Source: Vibrio hannami (lineage in GTDB: Bacteria > Pseudomonadota > Gammaproteobacteria > Enterobacterales > Vibrionaceae). Taken from it: 64,000 nucleotides of DNA. The notes beneath the pieces were generated by a model, which had not been told where the DNA came from, did not search any database, and was given only the letters and a program-made list of their open reading frames with translations. The position numbers and the translations under genes were made by a program. Shown here piece by piece: positions 1 to 13,831 of this stretch. Each line of letters begins with the position of its first letter. The first letter of the stretch is position 1. The stretch is taken from the NCBI RefSeq assembly GCF_029589055.1, contig NZ_JARQZP010000007.1, forward strand, positions 1-64,000, written 5' to 3'.

Positions 1-50
1 TCAAACATTACTATGTAATGTTCAGTATTCATTGAGTCGACCAAAATCTT

Positions 51-1602
<1,552 letters not shown>

Positions 1603-1670
1603 ACGATAAGATTGTTGTTGATTAGTGTCCACACAGATTGATTAGGTTTAGAAAGTAAAGAAGCAAACGT

Positions 1671-1747
1671 GGGTCTGTAGCTCAGGTGGTTAGAGCGTTC
1701 GCCTGATAAGCGAGAGGTCGGTGGTTCGAGTCCACTCAGACCCACCA
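1671..1747 (+). tRNA. ileT: tRNA-Ile (anticodon GAT)
   Basis: A 77-nt cloverleaf with an encoded 3' CCA. The acceptor stem pairs GGGTCTG with CAGACCC, the anticodon loop reads CTGATAA (anticodon GAT) and the T arm contains GGTTCGAGTCC. It lies in the 16S-23S spacer, as is usual for gammaproteobacterial rRNA operons, and is processed from the rRNA precursor. Confidence 0.98.
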
Positions 1748-1772
1748 ATTTTTCTTCATAGAAAATACAGAT

Positions 1773-1848
1773 GGGGCTATAGCTCAGCTGGGAGAGCGCC
1801 TGCCTTGCACGCAGGAGGTCTGCGGTTCGATCCCGCATAGCTCCACCA
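1773..1848 (+). tRNA. alaT: tRNA-Ala (anticodon TGC)
   Basis: A 76-nt cloverleaf with an encoded CCA, acceptor stem GGGGCTA/TAGCTCC, anticodon loop CTTGCAC (anticodon TGC) and T arm CGGTTCGATCCCG. It is the second spacer tRNA, 25 nt after tRNA-Ile, giving the common Ile-Ala spacer arrangement. Confidence 0.98.
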
Positions 1849-2162
1849 TCTTTAAGTGTTTTCACTGAGAATATTTAAAAATGGTTCATTTTATGAATCT
1901 TTGCTCTTTAACAATTTGGAAAGCTGACGAATAACAACAATCCCCATATCAATTGATATGCGTTGTTATTCAATTAAAAGTTCTCAAATCCTATGTCTTT
2001 TAAAGATGTAGGTACCAACACACATTCAAGTGTTCTTGGGAATCTTACTTTTTAAGTAAGTATTCATATTTGAGTCCGGCAAAATCGTGTCTGCACATGT
2101 ATAAAAATGCAGACAACTTTGGTTGTTTGATTAAACAATCCCGAAACTCTTTGGGGTTGTAT
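1849..2162 (+). other. 16S-23S spacer, distal part, with boxA-like element
   Basis: This spacer of about 314 nt has no gene. At 1901-1910 it carries TTGCTCTTTA followed by ACAATTTGG, a match to the boxA antitermination element normally found before 23S. Near its end, 2148-2165 (CTTTGGGGTTGTATGGTTAA) complements the sequence just after 23S (5045-5069), which would form the 23S processing stalk. The rest is AT-rich with small inverted repeats and shows nothing protein-coding. Confidence 0.75.
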
Positions 2163-5052
<2,890 letters not shown>

Positions 5053-5220
5053 TACAACACCCAAAGGGTTTTGTGGGCTCAGAGCCAAGAACAGAATTGA
5101 ATGTGTAGAGAACATAGAAACAGCTTTCCAGATTTAGGAATAGAATTTATCAACTACATCCATGTAGTTGACCCTTCGGGCCGCACTGAAGTGCGTTAAA
5201 TTTTGTTCCGGACAAAATTT

Positions 5221-5340
5221 TGCTTGGCGACCATAGCGTTGTGGACCCACCTGATTCCATGCCGAACTCAGAAGTGAAACGCAATAGCGCCGATGGTAGT
5301 GTGGGGCTTCCCCATGTGAGAGTAGGACATCGCCAGGCTT
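5221..5340 (+). rRNA. rrf: 5S ribosomal RNA
   Basis: A 120-nt gene starting TGCTTGGCGACCATAGCG and ending CATCGCCAGGCTT, with the conserved CCATGCCGAACTCAGAAGTG segment in between. The terminal TGCTTGGCG and CGCCAGGC pair. The stretch before it (5150-5220) holds two hairpins, CAACTACAT/ATGTAGTTG and AAATTTTGT/ACAAAATTT, probably processing structures. Confidence 0.97.
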
Positions 5341-5371
5341 TAAATTTAGACTCTTATAGTCTAACCAGTGC

Positions 5372-5448
5372 GGAGCGGTAGTTCAGTTGGTTAGAATACC
5401 GGCCTGTCACGCCGGGGGTCGCGGGTTCGAGTCCCGTCCGCTCCGCCA
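5372..5448 (+). tRNA. aspT: tRNA-Asp (anticodon GTC)
   Basis: A 77-nt cloverleaf with an encoded CCA. The acceptor stem is GGAGCGG/CCGCTCC, the anticodon loop contains CTGTCAC (anticodon GTC) and the T arm is GCGGGTTCGAGTCCCGT. It lies 31 nt after 5S as a distal tRNA of the rRNA operon, comparable with the Asp-Trp tail of some enterobacterial operons. Confidence 0.97.
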
Positions 5449-5484
5449 CTTATTTCGAGGGTCGCCTCATAAAATACGAACTGC

Positions 5485-5561
<77 letters not shown>

Positions 5562-5569
5562 TATTCAGA

Positions 5570-5597
5570 GGCCTCAGTCGAAAGACTGAGGCCTTTT
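5570..5597 (+). terminator. Rho-independent terminator of the rRNA operon
   Basis: A 10-bp perfect stem (GGCCTCAGTC/GACTGAGGCC) with a GAAA tetraloop followed by TTTT. It lies just after tRNA-Trp and closes the rrn-tRNA transcription unit. Confidence 0.93.
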
Positions 5598-5665
5598 CCA
5601 TTTCTATCTTTAAAGAAATCCCGTTAAACTTGCCTTCCTCTCAACTAAGAAGAATTAAATACAAT

Positions 5666-6085
5666 ATGAAGATTCATTTTGATCTGAATCCTGATGCGGA
5701 AATCGAGGATACCATTCTTACCGGGCTGAAAGCGTATAACGCCAACTATTTGCCTAAAGAAGAAAAAGTAAGAATAGCCTGCTATGTACGTAATGATGAC
5801 GGCAAAATAGTAGGTGGCCTGAAAGGCGAGATTTATGGCCATACCCTGTTTATTGCTCATTTCTGGATTGACGAAAACAGCCGTGGTGACAAGCTTGGTT
5901 CAAAGCTAATGAAGCAAGTTGAATTAGAAGTTATAGAGAAGGGCGTTACAGATATCTACCTGGATACATTCTCATTTCAGGCCAGAGATTTCTACATCAA
6001 GATGGGCTACACCGAAGTTGGTAAATACACAGGTTTTCCAGCAAAAGGTATAGATAAATACTTTCTACAAAAACATATCGCTTAA
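5666..6085 (+). CDS. GNAT family N-acetyltransferase
   Basis: A 139-aa protein with the GNAT fold. The central part reads FWIDENSRGDKLGSKLM, an acetyl-CoA-binding motif A variant (RGxxLGxxLM) at about residues 72-88. The C-terminal half has the usual YLDTFSFQARDFYIKMGY segment, where family members close over the substrate. The likely role is transfer of an acetyl group from acetyl-CoA to an amine, and the substrate cannot be predicted. A longer frame runs back through tRNA-Trp and its terminator, so I chose the ATG at 5666, preceded by AAGAAG. It stands alone between the rrn operon and a chemoreceptor gene. Confidence 0.85.
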   Translation: MKIHFDLNPDAEIEDTILTGLKAYNANYLPKEEKVRIACYVRNDDGKIVGGLKGEIYGHTLFIAHFWIDENSRGDKLGSKLMKQVELEVIEKGVTDIYLDTFSFQARDFYIKMGYTEVGKYTGFPAKGIDKYFLQKHIA

Positions 6086-6247
6086 CAGTTGGCATAACTT
6101 TGCAAACAGTAACGCCATAAACTAGCTTTATACAAAGCAGAGCAAAAGAAATCCGCGGAACAACATAAGAACATTAGTTGGGAAAGGCCGAACAAGGCAA
6201 CATAAAACAGTATTAGTTGATTCAAAACTTACCAGCGAGGGTTAAGG

Positions 6248-8707
6248 ATGGAACGAGTACTTTCCCCTTTGATTTTATTGCTTAATCGTTTTTCATTTCG
6301 CATCAAATTTATGGCAATCGGGGTGATATTTATTGCTCCGTTGCTTGTTACCAACCTGATCCTCTGGTCTCAACTTGATGCAAAAATCACTTTTGCAGAG
6401 AAAGAGCGGGTTGGTATTGAGTACCTTCCTATTTTGCGACATATCGCAGCTAATATGGCCGGGCATAGAGGGACAACCCAAGGGTTAATGAGTGGTGATG
6501 ATTCCTTTGCTCCTAAGGTTCAGAAGCGCAAAGAAACCGTAGATAGTTACTTCCGGGAACTTACTTTAGCGGATGAAAAGCTGAGCTCTATTTTAGATAG
6601 TCAACCTCGCTCACAGAGGATAATGAGTGAATGGCAAAGCTTTAGAAACAATAGTTCGCTTTCAGCAGCAGATAACTTCAAAGTTCACACCGATTTGATC
6701 GCGCAAGTTTTGCAGCATATGCAGCATGTGGCGAATCAATCTAACCTTATTCTCGACCCTGAGTTAGATAGTTATTACTTAATGGATACCGTTGTTAACT
6801 TGTTACCCGCTCTTGCAGAGAGTATGGGCCAGGTGCGAGGAGCCGGAGCAGGTGCTATTGCCAAAAACGACCTGGAAAAATATCCGGTGTTGAAGCTTTC
6901 TGTGCTCAGTGACAGATTGGTCAGTCATCTGGACCGGCTTGAAGTCGCTCTTAAAACAGCAGAAGAGCAAAACCTGACTCTAAAGGCTAGCCTAAACAAA
7001 CCAGGAGAGGAAGCTGTGAGTGCTACTCATCGATTTATTGATATGACTAAGAAAGAGCTTCTTAGTGATAAGTTAGCGACAGTAGCTGCAGGTGATTATT
7101 TTGATGCTGGCACACAAGCGATAGCAGCATGCCTTGCACTTTATGATCTAGTTGTTCCTGAACTAGATAGGTTATTAAGTGAGAGAATCGACGAAGATCA
7201 GGGGTATTTGAATCTGGTTCTATGGATTTTCATCGGAATTATCCTTCTTATATCTGCCATTTTTATGGCTCTCTATATTGCGCTTGGACACTCTATCGAT
7301 CATTTGAGTGAAGTAGCAACTAAGTTAGCAGAGGGCGACCTTACGGTACGAAGTGAGCTTCAGGTCAAAGATGAGCTAGGCAAAACAAGTATTGCCTTAA
7401 ATCGAATCGCCAATGATTTTGGAAGGGCAATGTTTAACATAAAGTCTTCCAGTGACAATCTCGATGCTATTTGCGGCGATATGTATAAAGTTAATGAGAA
7501 AACTTGTGAAGGCGTTATAAAACAAGAATCAGATATCGATATGGCCGCCACTTCAATTAACCAAATGACTTTAAGTGTTCAAGAGGTGAGTAATAGTACT
7601 GTGCAGGCAGCGGATGCGGCAGACAGTGCAAAGCAGGCTGCAAGAAATGGTCTTGAAGTGGTGAACTCCGTTGTTACTTCTATTGAACAACTGGCGACAG
7701 AGGTAGAAAGAGCTGGGCAAGTGGTACTTACTTTAGAAAGCGATAGTAATAACATCACTGCTATCCTGGATGTAATTCGAGGAATTGCTGACCAGACTAA
7801 TCTACTTGCTCTTAATGCAGCGATTGAAGCAGCGCGTGCGGGTGAACACGGGCGTGGGTTCGCAGTGGTTGCTGATGAAGTACGAACACTAGCACAGAGA
7901 ACTCAAGATGCAACGCTCGAAATTCAGGAGATGATTACTAAACTTCAGGCCGGCTCTCAGGACGCTGCTGAGGTGATGAAGTCGGGTGTAAATAATGCTC
8001 AGAGAAGCGTAGAGCAGGCATCTGGTGCAGAACAAGCCTTACAGGAAATAGTCGAAGCCGTCGATGTAATAAATAGCATGAGTGCTCAGATTGCAACTGC
8101 GGCGGAGCAGCAAGGGACGGTAGCGGAAGAGATAAACCGAAGCATAATTAGTGTGAAGGAAGTTGCAACCCAAACTTCTCATGATGCGAATTTGTCCAGA
8201 GAATCGAGTGGGCAGGTAAGAGCCCTTTCATCAGAAGTTCGTTCCCTTTCAAATCGCTTCATTGTGAATGAAGAGCAGGTGGAAGCGGGCTGGGTTCCAC
8301 CTAAGAAGCTATTTGAGTGGGACGACTCCTATTCTGTTGGGGTAAAAGAGATAGACCGACAGCACCGTAGCCTAATGACTCTGGCGAATGAGTACCATAG
8401 AACTCAAATAACCAGGAGTGCCAGAGGTGCTGTTGCCCGTGTGATGGAAGGGGTGATTGAATACACTAAGAGCCACTTTCAGTATGAAGAAAACCTTATG
8501 GAGAAATTTAACTACCCGGAATTAGAACCGCATAAAGCAAAACACCGCAAGCTGGAAGCTGAAGCTGAAAGTTTTAAAGAGAGGTTTGAGCGTGGTGAAG
8601 ATGTTGGCAAAGAGTTTTCAGCTTTTATGGAGAGCTGGCTGCTCAATCACATCAAGAAGACCGATCAGGAGTACTCAGAACACTTAAACTGCCGGGGTGT
8701 GTATTAG
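6248..8707 (+). CDS. Methyl-accepting chemotaxis protein with C-terminal hemerythrin domain
   Basis: This is an 819-aa transmembrane chemoreceptor. Helix 1 lies at about residues 18-40, a periplasmic sensor region of about 280 aa follows, and helix 2 is at about 325-350, then a HAMP domain. The MA signalling domain has the hairpin tip [20 protein letters not shown] at about residues 524-543, which contacts CheA and CheW. A bacteriohemerythrin domain (about residues 687-819) carries all seven usual di-iron ligands: H706, H743, E747, H762, H766, H801 and D806. The sensor region begins with an [12 protein letters not shown] segment that faintly resembles nitrate-sensing NIT domains. The start has a good ribosome site (GAGGGTTAAGG). 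The diiron domain suggests oxygen or redox input to taxis (inference). It is monocistronic. Confidence 0.92.
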   Translation: MERVLSPLILLLNRFSFRIKFMAIGVIFIAPLLVTNLILWSQLDAKITFAEKERVGIEYLPILRHIAANMAGHRGTTQGLMSGDDSFAPKVQKRKETVDSYFRELTLADEKLSSILDSQPRSQRIMSEWQSFRNNSSLSAADNFKVHTDLIAQVLQHMQHVANQSNLILDPELDSYYLMDTVVNLLPALAESMGQVRGAGAGAIAKNDLEKYPVLKLSVLSDRLVSHLDRLEVALKTAEEQNLTLKASLNKPGEEAVSATHRFIDMTKKELLSDKLATVAAGDYFDAGTQAIAACLALYDLVVPELDRLLSERIDEDQGYLNLVLWIFIGIILLISAIFMALYIALGHSIDHLSEVATKLAEGDLTVRSELQVKDELGKTSIALNRIANDFGRAMFNIKSSSDNLDAICGDMYKVNEKTCEGVIKQESDIDMAATSINQMTLSVQEVSNSTVQAADAADSAKQAARNGLEVVNSVVTSIEQLATEVERAGQVVLTLESDSNNITAILDVIRGIADQTNLLALNAAIEAARAGEHGRGFAVVADEVRTLAQRTQDATLEIQEMITKLQAGSQDAAEVMKSGVNNAQRSVEQASGAEQALQEIVEAVDVINSMSAQIATAAEQQGTVAEEINRSIISVKEVATQTSHDANLSRESSGQVRALSSEVRSLSNRFIVNEEQVEAGWVPPKKLFEWDDSYSVGVKEIDRQHRSLMTLANEYHRTQITRSARGAVARVMEGVIEYTKSHFQYEENLMEKFNYPELEPHKAKHRKLEAEAESFKERFERGEDVGKEFSAFMESWLLNHIKKTDQEYSEHLNCRGVY

Positions 8708-8850
8708 ACGCCTTAATAAGCACAGCTTATCAGCGTTATAATCACTAGTGTTTAGTTCGTGTTTATAAACTAGCCTAATATATCGGCATTAGACAGAGGA
8801 TGTCGTGCTTGGTGTCTGGAATTTATAGTTCTGAAAAATACGGGTCAAAC

Positions 8851-9618
8851 ATGAAAAAATCGATTCTCTCTCTGTCGCTGATATCTACAATAGCTCTAAC
8901 TGGCTGTGTAAGCCCTGATAGGACTGATGATCCAAACGCTGCTACTAAACAGGGGGCGGCTGGCGGAGCATTGCTTGGCCTTACTATGGGGGCTTTAACT
9001 GGTGACGCTGAGCTTGCAGTGAAAGGAGCTATTGCAGGTGGCGTAGCTGGCGGTGTTGCGGGTGCAAGTCACGATATCCAGAACAACCGTGAAAACATTC
9101 GTCATGACAGCAGAAACGATGCTATTTCAGGTATTACTTCAGAATCTCAACCTCAAGCATCAAACAACAATCAATACTGGGACGAAATCGAGCGCTTTAT
9201 TGGCGAGTGGGACGTTTCCATTCGTAACTCGACAAATGGCAGTAACATTCATGACATTAAGGCGAGCGGTGCTTTAACGTCAGTTGCGAATGCGAAGATT
9301 AATATTTCGGCAGACACAGGTATCGAGTTAGATGCTGATTTCTCATACTCTCAAGAAGAAGGATACCGCCTTGATATAACAAACCAGTCAAAGCAAGTAT
9401 CAGTCGGTTTTGTTGGTGAGCAACTAGACGGTAACCAGAGATACAGCTTTTATCCGACCAATGTACAAGACGTAATTTACGAAGGTATCAACACATCTGA
9501 TATCAGAGTTGAGCTCAGTTTTGTAGGTACTCAGGTTTGGCGTATTGAATCGTATGTATATCAAGGTGGTCAGGAACAGAAGCTACAAGAGATTAGATTC
9601 ACAAAGTCTGATTCATAA
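8851..9618 (+). CDS. Glycine-zipper lipoprotein of unknown function
   Basis: A 255-aa predicted lipoprotein. The signal peptide MKKSILSLSLISTIALTGC ends in a lipobox with Cys19 as the lipidation site. A glycine-rich hydrophobic stretch follows at about residues 35-70 (GGALLGLTMGALTG, then GAIAGGVAGGVAGA), typical of glycine-zipper segments of envelope proteins. The remaining 150 residues look like a beta-rich soluble domain starting IERFIGEWDVSI, reminiscent of small lipocalin-like domains with a GxW motif, but this is only a resemblance. An upstream ATG at 8800 would add 17 residues before the signal peptide, so the ATG at 8851 is preferred. No operon partner is seen. Confidence 0.75.
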   Translation: MKKSILSLSLISTIALTGCVSPDRTDDPNAATKQGAAGGALLGLTMGALTGDAELAVKGAIAGGVAGGVAGASHDIQNNRENIRHDSRNDAISGITSESQPQASNNNQYWDEIERFIGEWDVSIRNSTNGSNIHDIKASGALTSVANAKINISADTGIELDADFSYSQEEGYRLDITNQSKQVSVGFVGEQLDGNQRYSFYPTNVQDVIYEGINTSDIRVELSFVGTQVWRIESYVYQGGQEQKLQEIRFTKSDS

Positions 9619-9655
9619 CCAATTACCTCACTCTAAAATAGATGGAAGATTTACT

Positions 9656-9685
9656 AAGCCAGTAACCGACGTTTCTGGCTTTTTT
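9656..9685 (+). terminator. Terminator after the lipoprotein gene
   Basis: AAGCCAG pairs with CTGGCTT across a 12-nt loop, followed by a T run at 9681-9685. It lies 37 nt after the lipoprotein stop codon. Confidence 0.75.
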
Positions 9686-9830
9686 GCACCAAATGACCCA
9701 AATAGAATCGTCGATAGTAAACTCCTATTGAATCTATATGTTTAATCGTTTTTATCTTTTTAATTGTTCGGCGTATTCTTAACCCATACAAAAGATTACC
9801 AAACATTCTAAAGAGAATTTCGGGGGACAT

Positions 9831-10301
9831 ATGGAAAAGAACATTATCGGACTTGATAAAGCACAGACACTAGAGCTTACAGATAGACTAAACACCTTAC
9901 TAGCAGACTATCAGGTGTTGTATATGAATGTTCGAGGTTATCACTGGAATATTAAAGGACGTGATTTCTACGAGCTGCATGCTAAGTTTGAAGAAATTTA
10001 CAACGACTTAATCATTAAAGTTGACGAGATAGCGGAGCGTATTCTTACGCTGGAATCTACACCTTTACACGGTTATTCGAAGTATCTTGAGTTGTCTGAA
10101 ATTGGTGAAGCGTTAGATGTGACGCAAGGTGCTGTCGCTATCGAGCAGATTCTAATTGCTTACAAATCGCTTCTAGTGAAGCAACGTAATATTTTATCAA
10201 TGGCTTCTGAGCTGGGTGATGAGGGGACGGTATCACTTCTTAGTGATTACATCAGCCAGCAGGAGAAAGAAACCTGGATGATGAACGCTTATCTCCAGTA
10301 A
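9831..10301 (+). CDS. dps: Dps family ferritin-like DNA-binding or iron-storage protein
   Basis: A 156-aa Dps-type miniferritin that would oxidise Fe2+ with peroxide and store iron in a 12-subunit shell. The signature YHWNIKGRDFYELHAKF is present. Predicted inter-subunit ferroxidase ligands are H38, H50, E54, D65 and E69. Their spacing fits the Listeria Dps site (H31, H43, D47, D58, E62), with Glu replacing one Asp. The N-terminus is short and not strongly Lys-rich, so DNA binding is uncertain. The ATG has a strong ribosome site (GGGGGAC). The gene is monocistronic with its own terminator. Regulation by OxyR or stationary-phase factors is common in the family but is not shown here. Confidence 0.9.
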   Translation: MEKNIIGLDKAQTLELTDRLNTLLADYQVLYMNVRGYHWNIKGRDFYELHAKFEEIYNDLIIKVDEIAERILTLESTPLHGYSKYLELSEIGEALDVTQGAVAIEQILIAYKSLLVKQRNILSMASELGDEGTVSLLSDYISQQEKETWMMNAYLQ

Positions 10302-10331
10302 ACTGCAATGAAACACCATGCCTTTTTGTTT

Positions 10332-10358
10332 GCCTCACACTAGCTGTGAGGCTTTTTT
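10332..10358 (+). terminator. Terminator after dps
   Basis: An 8-bp perfect stem GCCTCACA/TGTGAGGC with a 5-nt loop and a following run of six T. It separates dps from the convergent ferredoxin gene. Confidence 0.9.
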
Positions 10359-10377
10359 GCTTTCTGAATACCGAAAG

Positions 10378-10647
<270 letters not shown>

Positions 10648-10720
10648 CTACAGATTGGTTGTGTTTGGATAAACACGGAAAAGTAATCGGGCGCGAAGTG
10701 TAGCACAAGTGGAGTTATAA

Positions 10721-10750
10721 TCACCAGTTTCTAGCAATAGAAACTGGTGA
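10721..10750. repeat. 12-bp perfect inverted repeat
   Basis: TCACCAGTTTCT and AGAAACTGGTGA pair perfectly around a 6-nt loop. The hairpin lies 19 bp downstream of the small unknown gene on the minus strand and upstream of yfhL. It has no T run on either side, so it is not a standard intrinsic terminator. It could act in 3' end processing. Confidence 0.7.
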
Positions 10751-10768
10751 CTATAGGGGATATGAAAA

Positions 10769-11002
10769 CTAAGCAGCAACCTTCGTTGACGTTGACCAGC
10801 AATAAATATCGTGTTCGCTAACATCATCGCTAATGCATGAGATGTTTGGCAGCAGTTCCAAAGATTGTTGGGAGCAAAAGATATAGTCAGTGATTACCGA
10901 CCATCCCAGAACAATGCAGTGACCGCCTTTGTTATTAATATATCCGGCAATTTTACCGGCACACGACTCGCTATAGGTCTCGATTTTGTAGATATCGCTC
11001 AT
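10769..11002 (-). CDS. Small hypothetical protein behind a possible attenuator
   Basis: A 77-aa protein I do not recognise. It starts MSDIYKIETYSESCAGKI and has five cysteines (C14, C33, C43, C55, C68) but no metal-binding CxxC pair and no signal peptide or membrane segment. The ATG at 11002 is preceded on the minus strand by AGGTGG with an 8-nt gap, a convincing ribosome site. An in-frame GTG four codons upstream is less likely because it overlaps that site. A terminator-type hairpin ends about 30 nt before the start codon. No function is proposed. Confidence 0.6.
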   Translation of the reverse strand: MSDIYKIETYSESCAGKIAGYINNKGGHCIVLGWSVITDYIFCSQQSLELLPNISCISDDVSEHDIYCWSTSTKVAA

Positions 11003-11032
11003 AAGAGAATCCACCTATATGTCAGTTTACAT

Positions 11033-11069
11033 AAAAAAAGTACCAGCAACATTCGCTGCTGATACTTTT
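11033..11069 (-). terminator. Terminator or attenuator between trhP and the small gene
   Basis: On the minus strand AAAAGTATCAGCAGC pairs with GTTGCTGGTACTTTT (two G-U pairs, loop GAAT), followed by further T. It lies 137 nt after the trhP stop and only about 30 nt before the start codon at 11002. It therefore either ends trhP transcription or controls read-through into the small gene. It is roughly symmetrical and could work on both strands. Confidence 0.75.
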
Positions 11070-11205
11070 ATTGTATGCATTTCCGGTGCCAGTGCAATAC
11101 GTTTACATCACACTACTGCGATCGTTACACTACGTTACAATAATCGGTGTTTATTACCTGTTTTAAGGCAACATATAGTTGTAAATAGCGTTGTAATCGT
11201 TTGCA

Positions 11206-12558
11206 TTAGACAGGGTTTCTTGTATTTTGACCGTCAATTAAGTTACGCATTAGCAGGCCATATTCCAAATCCATATCTTCAGGAACAGGAATAAAGACAA
11301 AGTGGCCGTTGCCTTTTGCATCTTCAATTGATTCTGATTTGCGATTTTCCATCGCTTCAAGAGTAAAGATAACATTGCCTTGCGGAGTCATTAGCTCCAG
11401 GCTGTCACCTACTACAAACTTGTTTTTTACCTCTACTTCCGCAAGGTTACCAAGGCGCTTACCTGTGAACTCACCAACAAACTGCTGGGAATCTGACACA
11501 GAGTAGCCATAGTCGTAGTTCTGGTAAGTGTCATGTGTATGACGGCGAAGGAAACCTTCGGTATAGCCACGGTGAGCAAGGCTTTCAAGTGTACCCAACA
11601 GGCTTTCGTCAAACGGTTTGCCGGCAACCGCATCGTCGATAGCCTTGCGGTAAACTTGTGCCGTTCTTGCGCAGTAGTAGAAAGACTTGGTACGGCCTTC
11701 AATCTTCAGGGAGTGCACGCCCATCTTAGTCAGGCGCTCAACATGCTGAACAGCACGAAGATCTTTCGAGTTCATGATGTAAGTACCATGCTCGTCTTCA
11801 AATGCCGCCATTTTTTCTTCAGGACGATGGCTTTCTGACAGAAGAACCACTTCATCCGTTGGTTTGCCAAGACCAATAGTGTTGTCCGGACGCGGCTCCG
11901 CTTCCTGGATTTCTACGATCTGGCCAGCATCGTTCTGCTGAGCTTCTTCTACTTTGTATTCCCAACGGCATGCATTAGTACATGTGCCCTGGTTTGGATC
12001 TCGTTTGTTGATGTAGCCAGAAAGCAGACAGCGGCCAGAGTAGGCCATGCATAGAGCACCGTGTACAAAGATCTCGATTTCTGTATCCGGGCATTTCTCT
12101 CGAATTTCTTCAATCTCTTCCAGAGATAGTTCACGCGAAAGGATCACGCGCTCAACGCCTTGTGTCTCCCAGAACTTAACGGTTGCCCAGTTAACCGCGT
12201 TTGCCTGTACTGACAGGTGAATAGGCATTTCCGGGAACGCTTCGCGAACCATCATGATCAAACCAGGATCAGACATGATTAGTGCGTCCGGGCCCATTTC
12301 TACCACAGGCTTAAGATCACGGATAAAGGTTTTTAGCTTGGAGTTGTGTGGCTGAATATTGCATACCACATAAAGCTTTTTACCCTGAGCATGTGCTTCA
12401 TCGATGCCGATCTTTAGGTTTTCGTGGTTGAACTCGTTGTTACGAACACGAAGGCTGTAACGAGGTTGACCTGCGTATACTGCGTCTGCGCCATATGCGA
12501 ATGCATAGCGCATGTTTTTAAGGCTACCCGCTGGGGATAATAATTCTGGTTTAAACAT
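11206..12558 (-). CDS. trhP: tRNA hydroxylation protein TrhP (YegQ, peptidase U32 family)
   Basis: A 450-aa protein very close to E. coli YegQ along its whole length, beginning MFKPELLSPAG. In E. coli this protein is needed for hydroxylation of U34 in a subset of tRNAs, giving 5-hydroxyuridine from which cmo5U or mcmo5U is made, with prephenate as a requirement. The U32 signature is visible (EIFVHGALCMAYSGRCLLSG) with the cysteine set in ALCMAYSGRC and GTCTNACRW, probably binding an Fe-S cluster. Length and both ends are normal. It is probably transcribed alone, ending at the hairpin at 11033-11069. The nearby YfhL-type ferredoxin could be a redox partner (inference). Confidence 0.95.
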   Translation of the reverse strand: MFKPELLSPAGSLKNMRYAFAYGADAVYAGQPRYSLRVRNNEFNHENLKIGIDEAHAQGKKLYVVCNIQPHNSKLKTFIRDLKPVVEMGPDALIMSDPGLIMMVREAFPEMPIHLSVQANAVNWATVKFWETQGVERVILSRELSLEEIEEIREKCPDTEIEIFVHGALCMAYSGRCLLSGYINKRDPNQGTCTNACRWEYKVEEAQQNDAGQIVEIQEAEPRPDNTIGLGKPTDEVVLLSESHRPEEKMAAFEDEHGTYIMNSKDLRAVQHVERLTKMGVHSLKIEGRTKSFYYCARTAQVYRKAIDDAVAGKPFDESLLGTLESLAHRGYTEGFLRRHTHDTYQNYDYGYSVSDSQQFVGEFTGKRLGNLAEVEVKNKFVVGDSLELMTPQGNVIFTLEAMENRKSESIEDAKGNGHFVFIPVPEDMDLEYGLLMRNLIDGQNTRNPV

Positions 12559-12670
12559 TGCTTTTATCTCTGGTCTGATATCAAGTCAGAACTACGCTAC
12601 CTGATAGCGTAATTGGGAGCGCGAATTTTACGCCAAAAGAAGGGGATTGGATAGAGGGAAATGAAATCTT

Positions 12671-12743
12671 GGTTACAGGTTACAGGTTACAGGTTACAGT
12701 CTACGCAACCTGTAGAGCAAAGCTCGTGCTGTTACCTGTAACC
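12671..12743. repeat. Tandem 7-bp repeat with distal inverted copy
   Basis: Four tandem copies of GGTTACA occupy 12671-12698. A near-perfect inverted copy (GTTACCTGTAACC) lies at 12731-12743, 32 nt further on. Together they can form a hairpin just downstream of rdgC, between the convergent-side end of rdgC and the trhP start. Possibly an irregular transcription stop. There is no T run. Confidence 0.75.
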
Positions 12744-12753
12744 TTATTAATCA

Positions 12754-13662
12754 TTAGTTCTCAGGCAGACCGCCCAACGCTTCATATAAACCCGGTAGGA
12801 AGACACTGAACTCAGAGCTCATCAGAGAGAAATCTGCATCAAAGCGCGCAGCCTGATCTTCTCTTGGGATATCTTCATTTTGATCTTTTATCTCATCGCT
12901 GAATTTCAGGCGCTTAATGCTGCAGTCATCAGCCAGAATAAACTCAATACGTTCCTGCCAGTTTAGTGCTAGCTTTGTTACTACCTTGTCTGATTCAAGG
13001 TGGTTCAGGATCTCTTCGGCGCTCAGTTCCTGCTTCTTACAGCGAATGATGCCGCCGTCTTCCTGAACAGAGCGAAGCTCAGCTTCATCAAGCACTTCGA
13101 TGCCTTGAGGCGCGTCGCCTGTTTTAACCCAGTCGGTCATGGAATCTTCGACAGCTCTTTCAGGGAAGGCTAGTACTACAGGTAGGCTACCCATGGTTTT
13201 ACGAAGTAGCGCAAGAACGTCTTCCGCTTTCTTGTGGCTGCTGGCATCAACCAGAATAAAGCCTTCTTTTGGTAGAATAAGAACGAAAGTGTTCTGACTT
13301 TTACTGAATGCACGAGGTAGAAGGTCAACGATAATATCTTCTTTAACATTGTCCTTCTCTTTTTTATTCAGAGGGCGACCTTCTTGTTGTTCCAGCATCT
13401 CAACTTTTTCGTTCATTGAGTCTTTGATAACAGAAGCTGGAAGCATCTTCTCTTCTTTCTTAGCACAGATAAGAATGCGGTTTTCAGAAACATGAGTCAT
13501 CATATCTCCATGTTTACCCATAACATTCGTCCAGCCGAATTTACTCTTGTCCTGACTGCCGCAAGGAGTGAAGCGGAATTCCTCAAGCTGTTTTTCGAGT
13601 TTATCTGCGTTAAATTCGATCTCGCGGTTGAAGCGATATACCAGACAGTTTTTAAACCACAT
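12754..13662 (-). CDS. rdgC: Recombination-associated protein RdgC
   Basis: A 302-aa RdgC, a ring-forming DNA-binding protein that modulates RecA filament formation. Family features are present: the N-terminal [11 protein letters not shown], the [14 protein letters not shown] segment, the [13 protein letters not shown] region, [20 protein letters not shown], and the C-terminal [20 protein letters not shown]. Length matches the E. coli protein (303 aa). It is monocistronic. The start at 13662 follows the family consensus. The tandem GGTTACA repeats lie directly after its stop codon. Confidence 0.96.
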   Translation of the reverse strand: MWFKNCLVYRFNREIEFNADKLEKQLEEFRFTPCGSQDKSKFGWTNVMGKHGDMMTHVSENRILICAKKEEKMLPASVIKDSMNEKVEMLEQQEGRPLNKKEKDNVKEDIIVDLLPRAFSKSQNTFVLILPKEGFILVDASSHKKAEDVLALLRKTMGSLPVVLAFPERAVEDSMTDWVKTGDAPQGIEVLDEAELRSVQEDGGIIRCKKQELSAEEILNHLESDKVVTKLALNWQERIEFILADDCSIKRLKFSDEIKDQNEDIPREDQAARFDADFSLMSSEFSVFLPGLYEALGGLPEN

Positions 13663-13831
13663 ATTTTTTCTCGTCTCTGAAAATCAAGAACGCAATCATA
13701 GTGGAATTTGGAAGTTTTGTTGAGGAGTTTGTTTTGTACTTTGCAGCTTCTTACAAGAAGTTTCGCTTTAGAGCAAAATTAAAAAATAACAATGAATTGA
13801 ATACGACAGTTATATTAAAAATAGTTTGCAA

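Noticed and set aside
9545..9745. Short frame after the glycine-zipper lipoprotein gene
   Set aside because: It overlaps the end of the lipoprotein gene and the terminator, and has no recognisable content.
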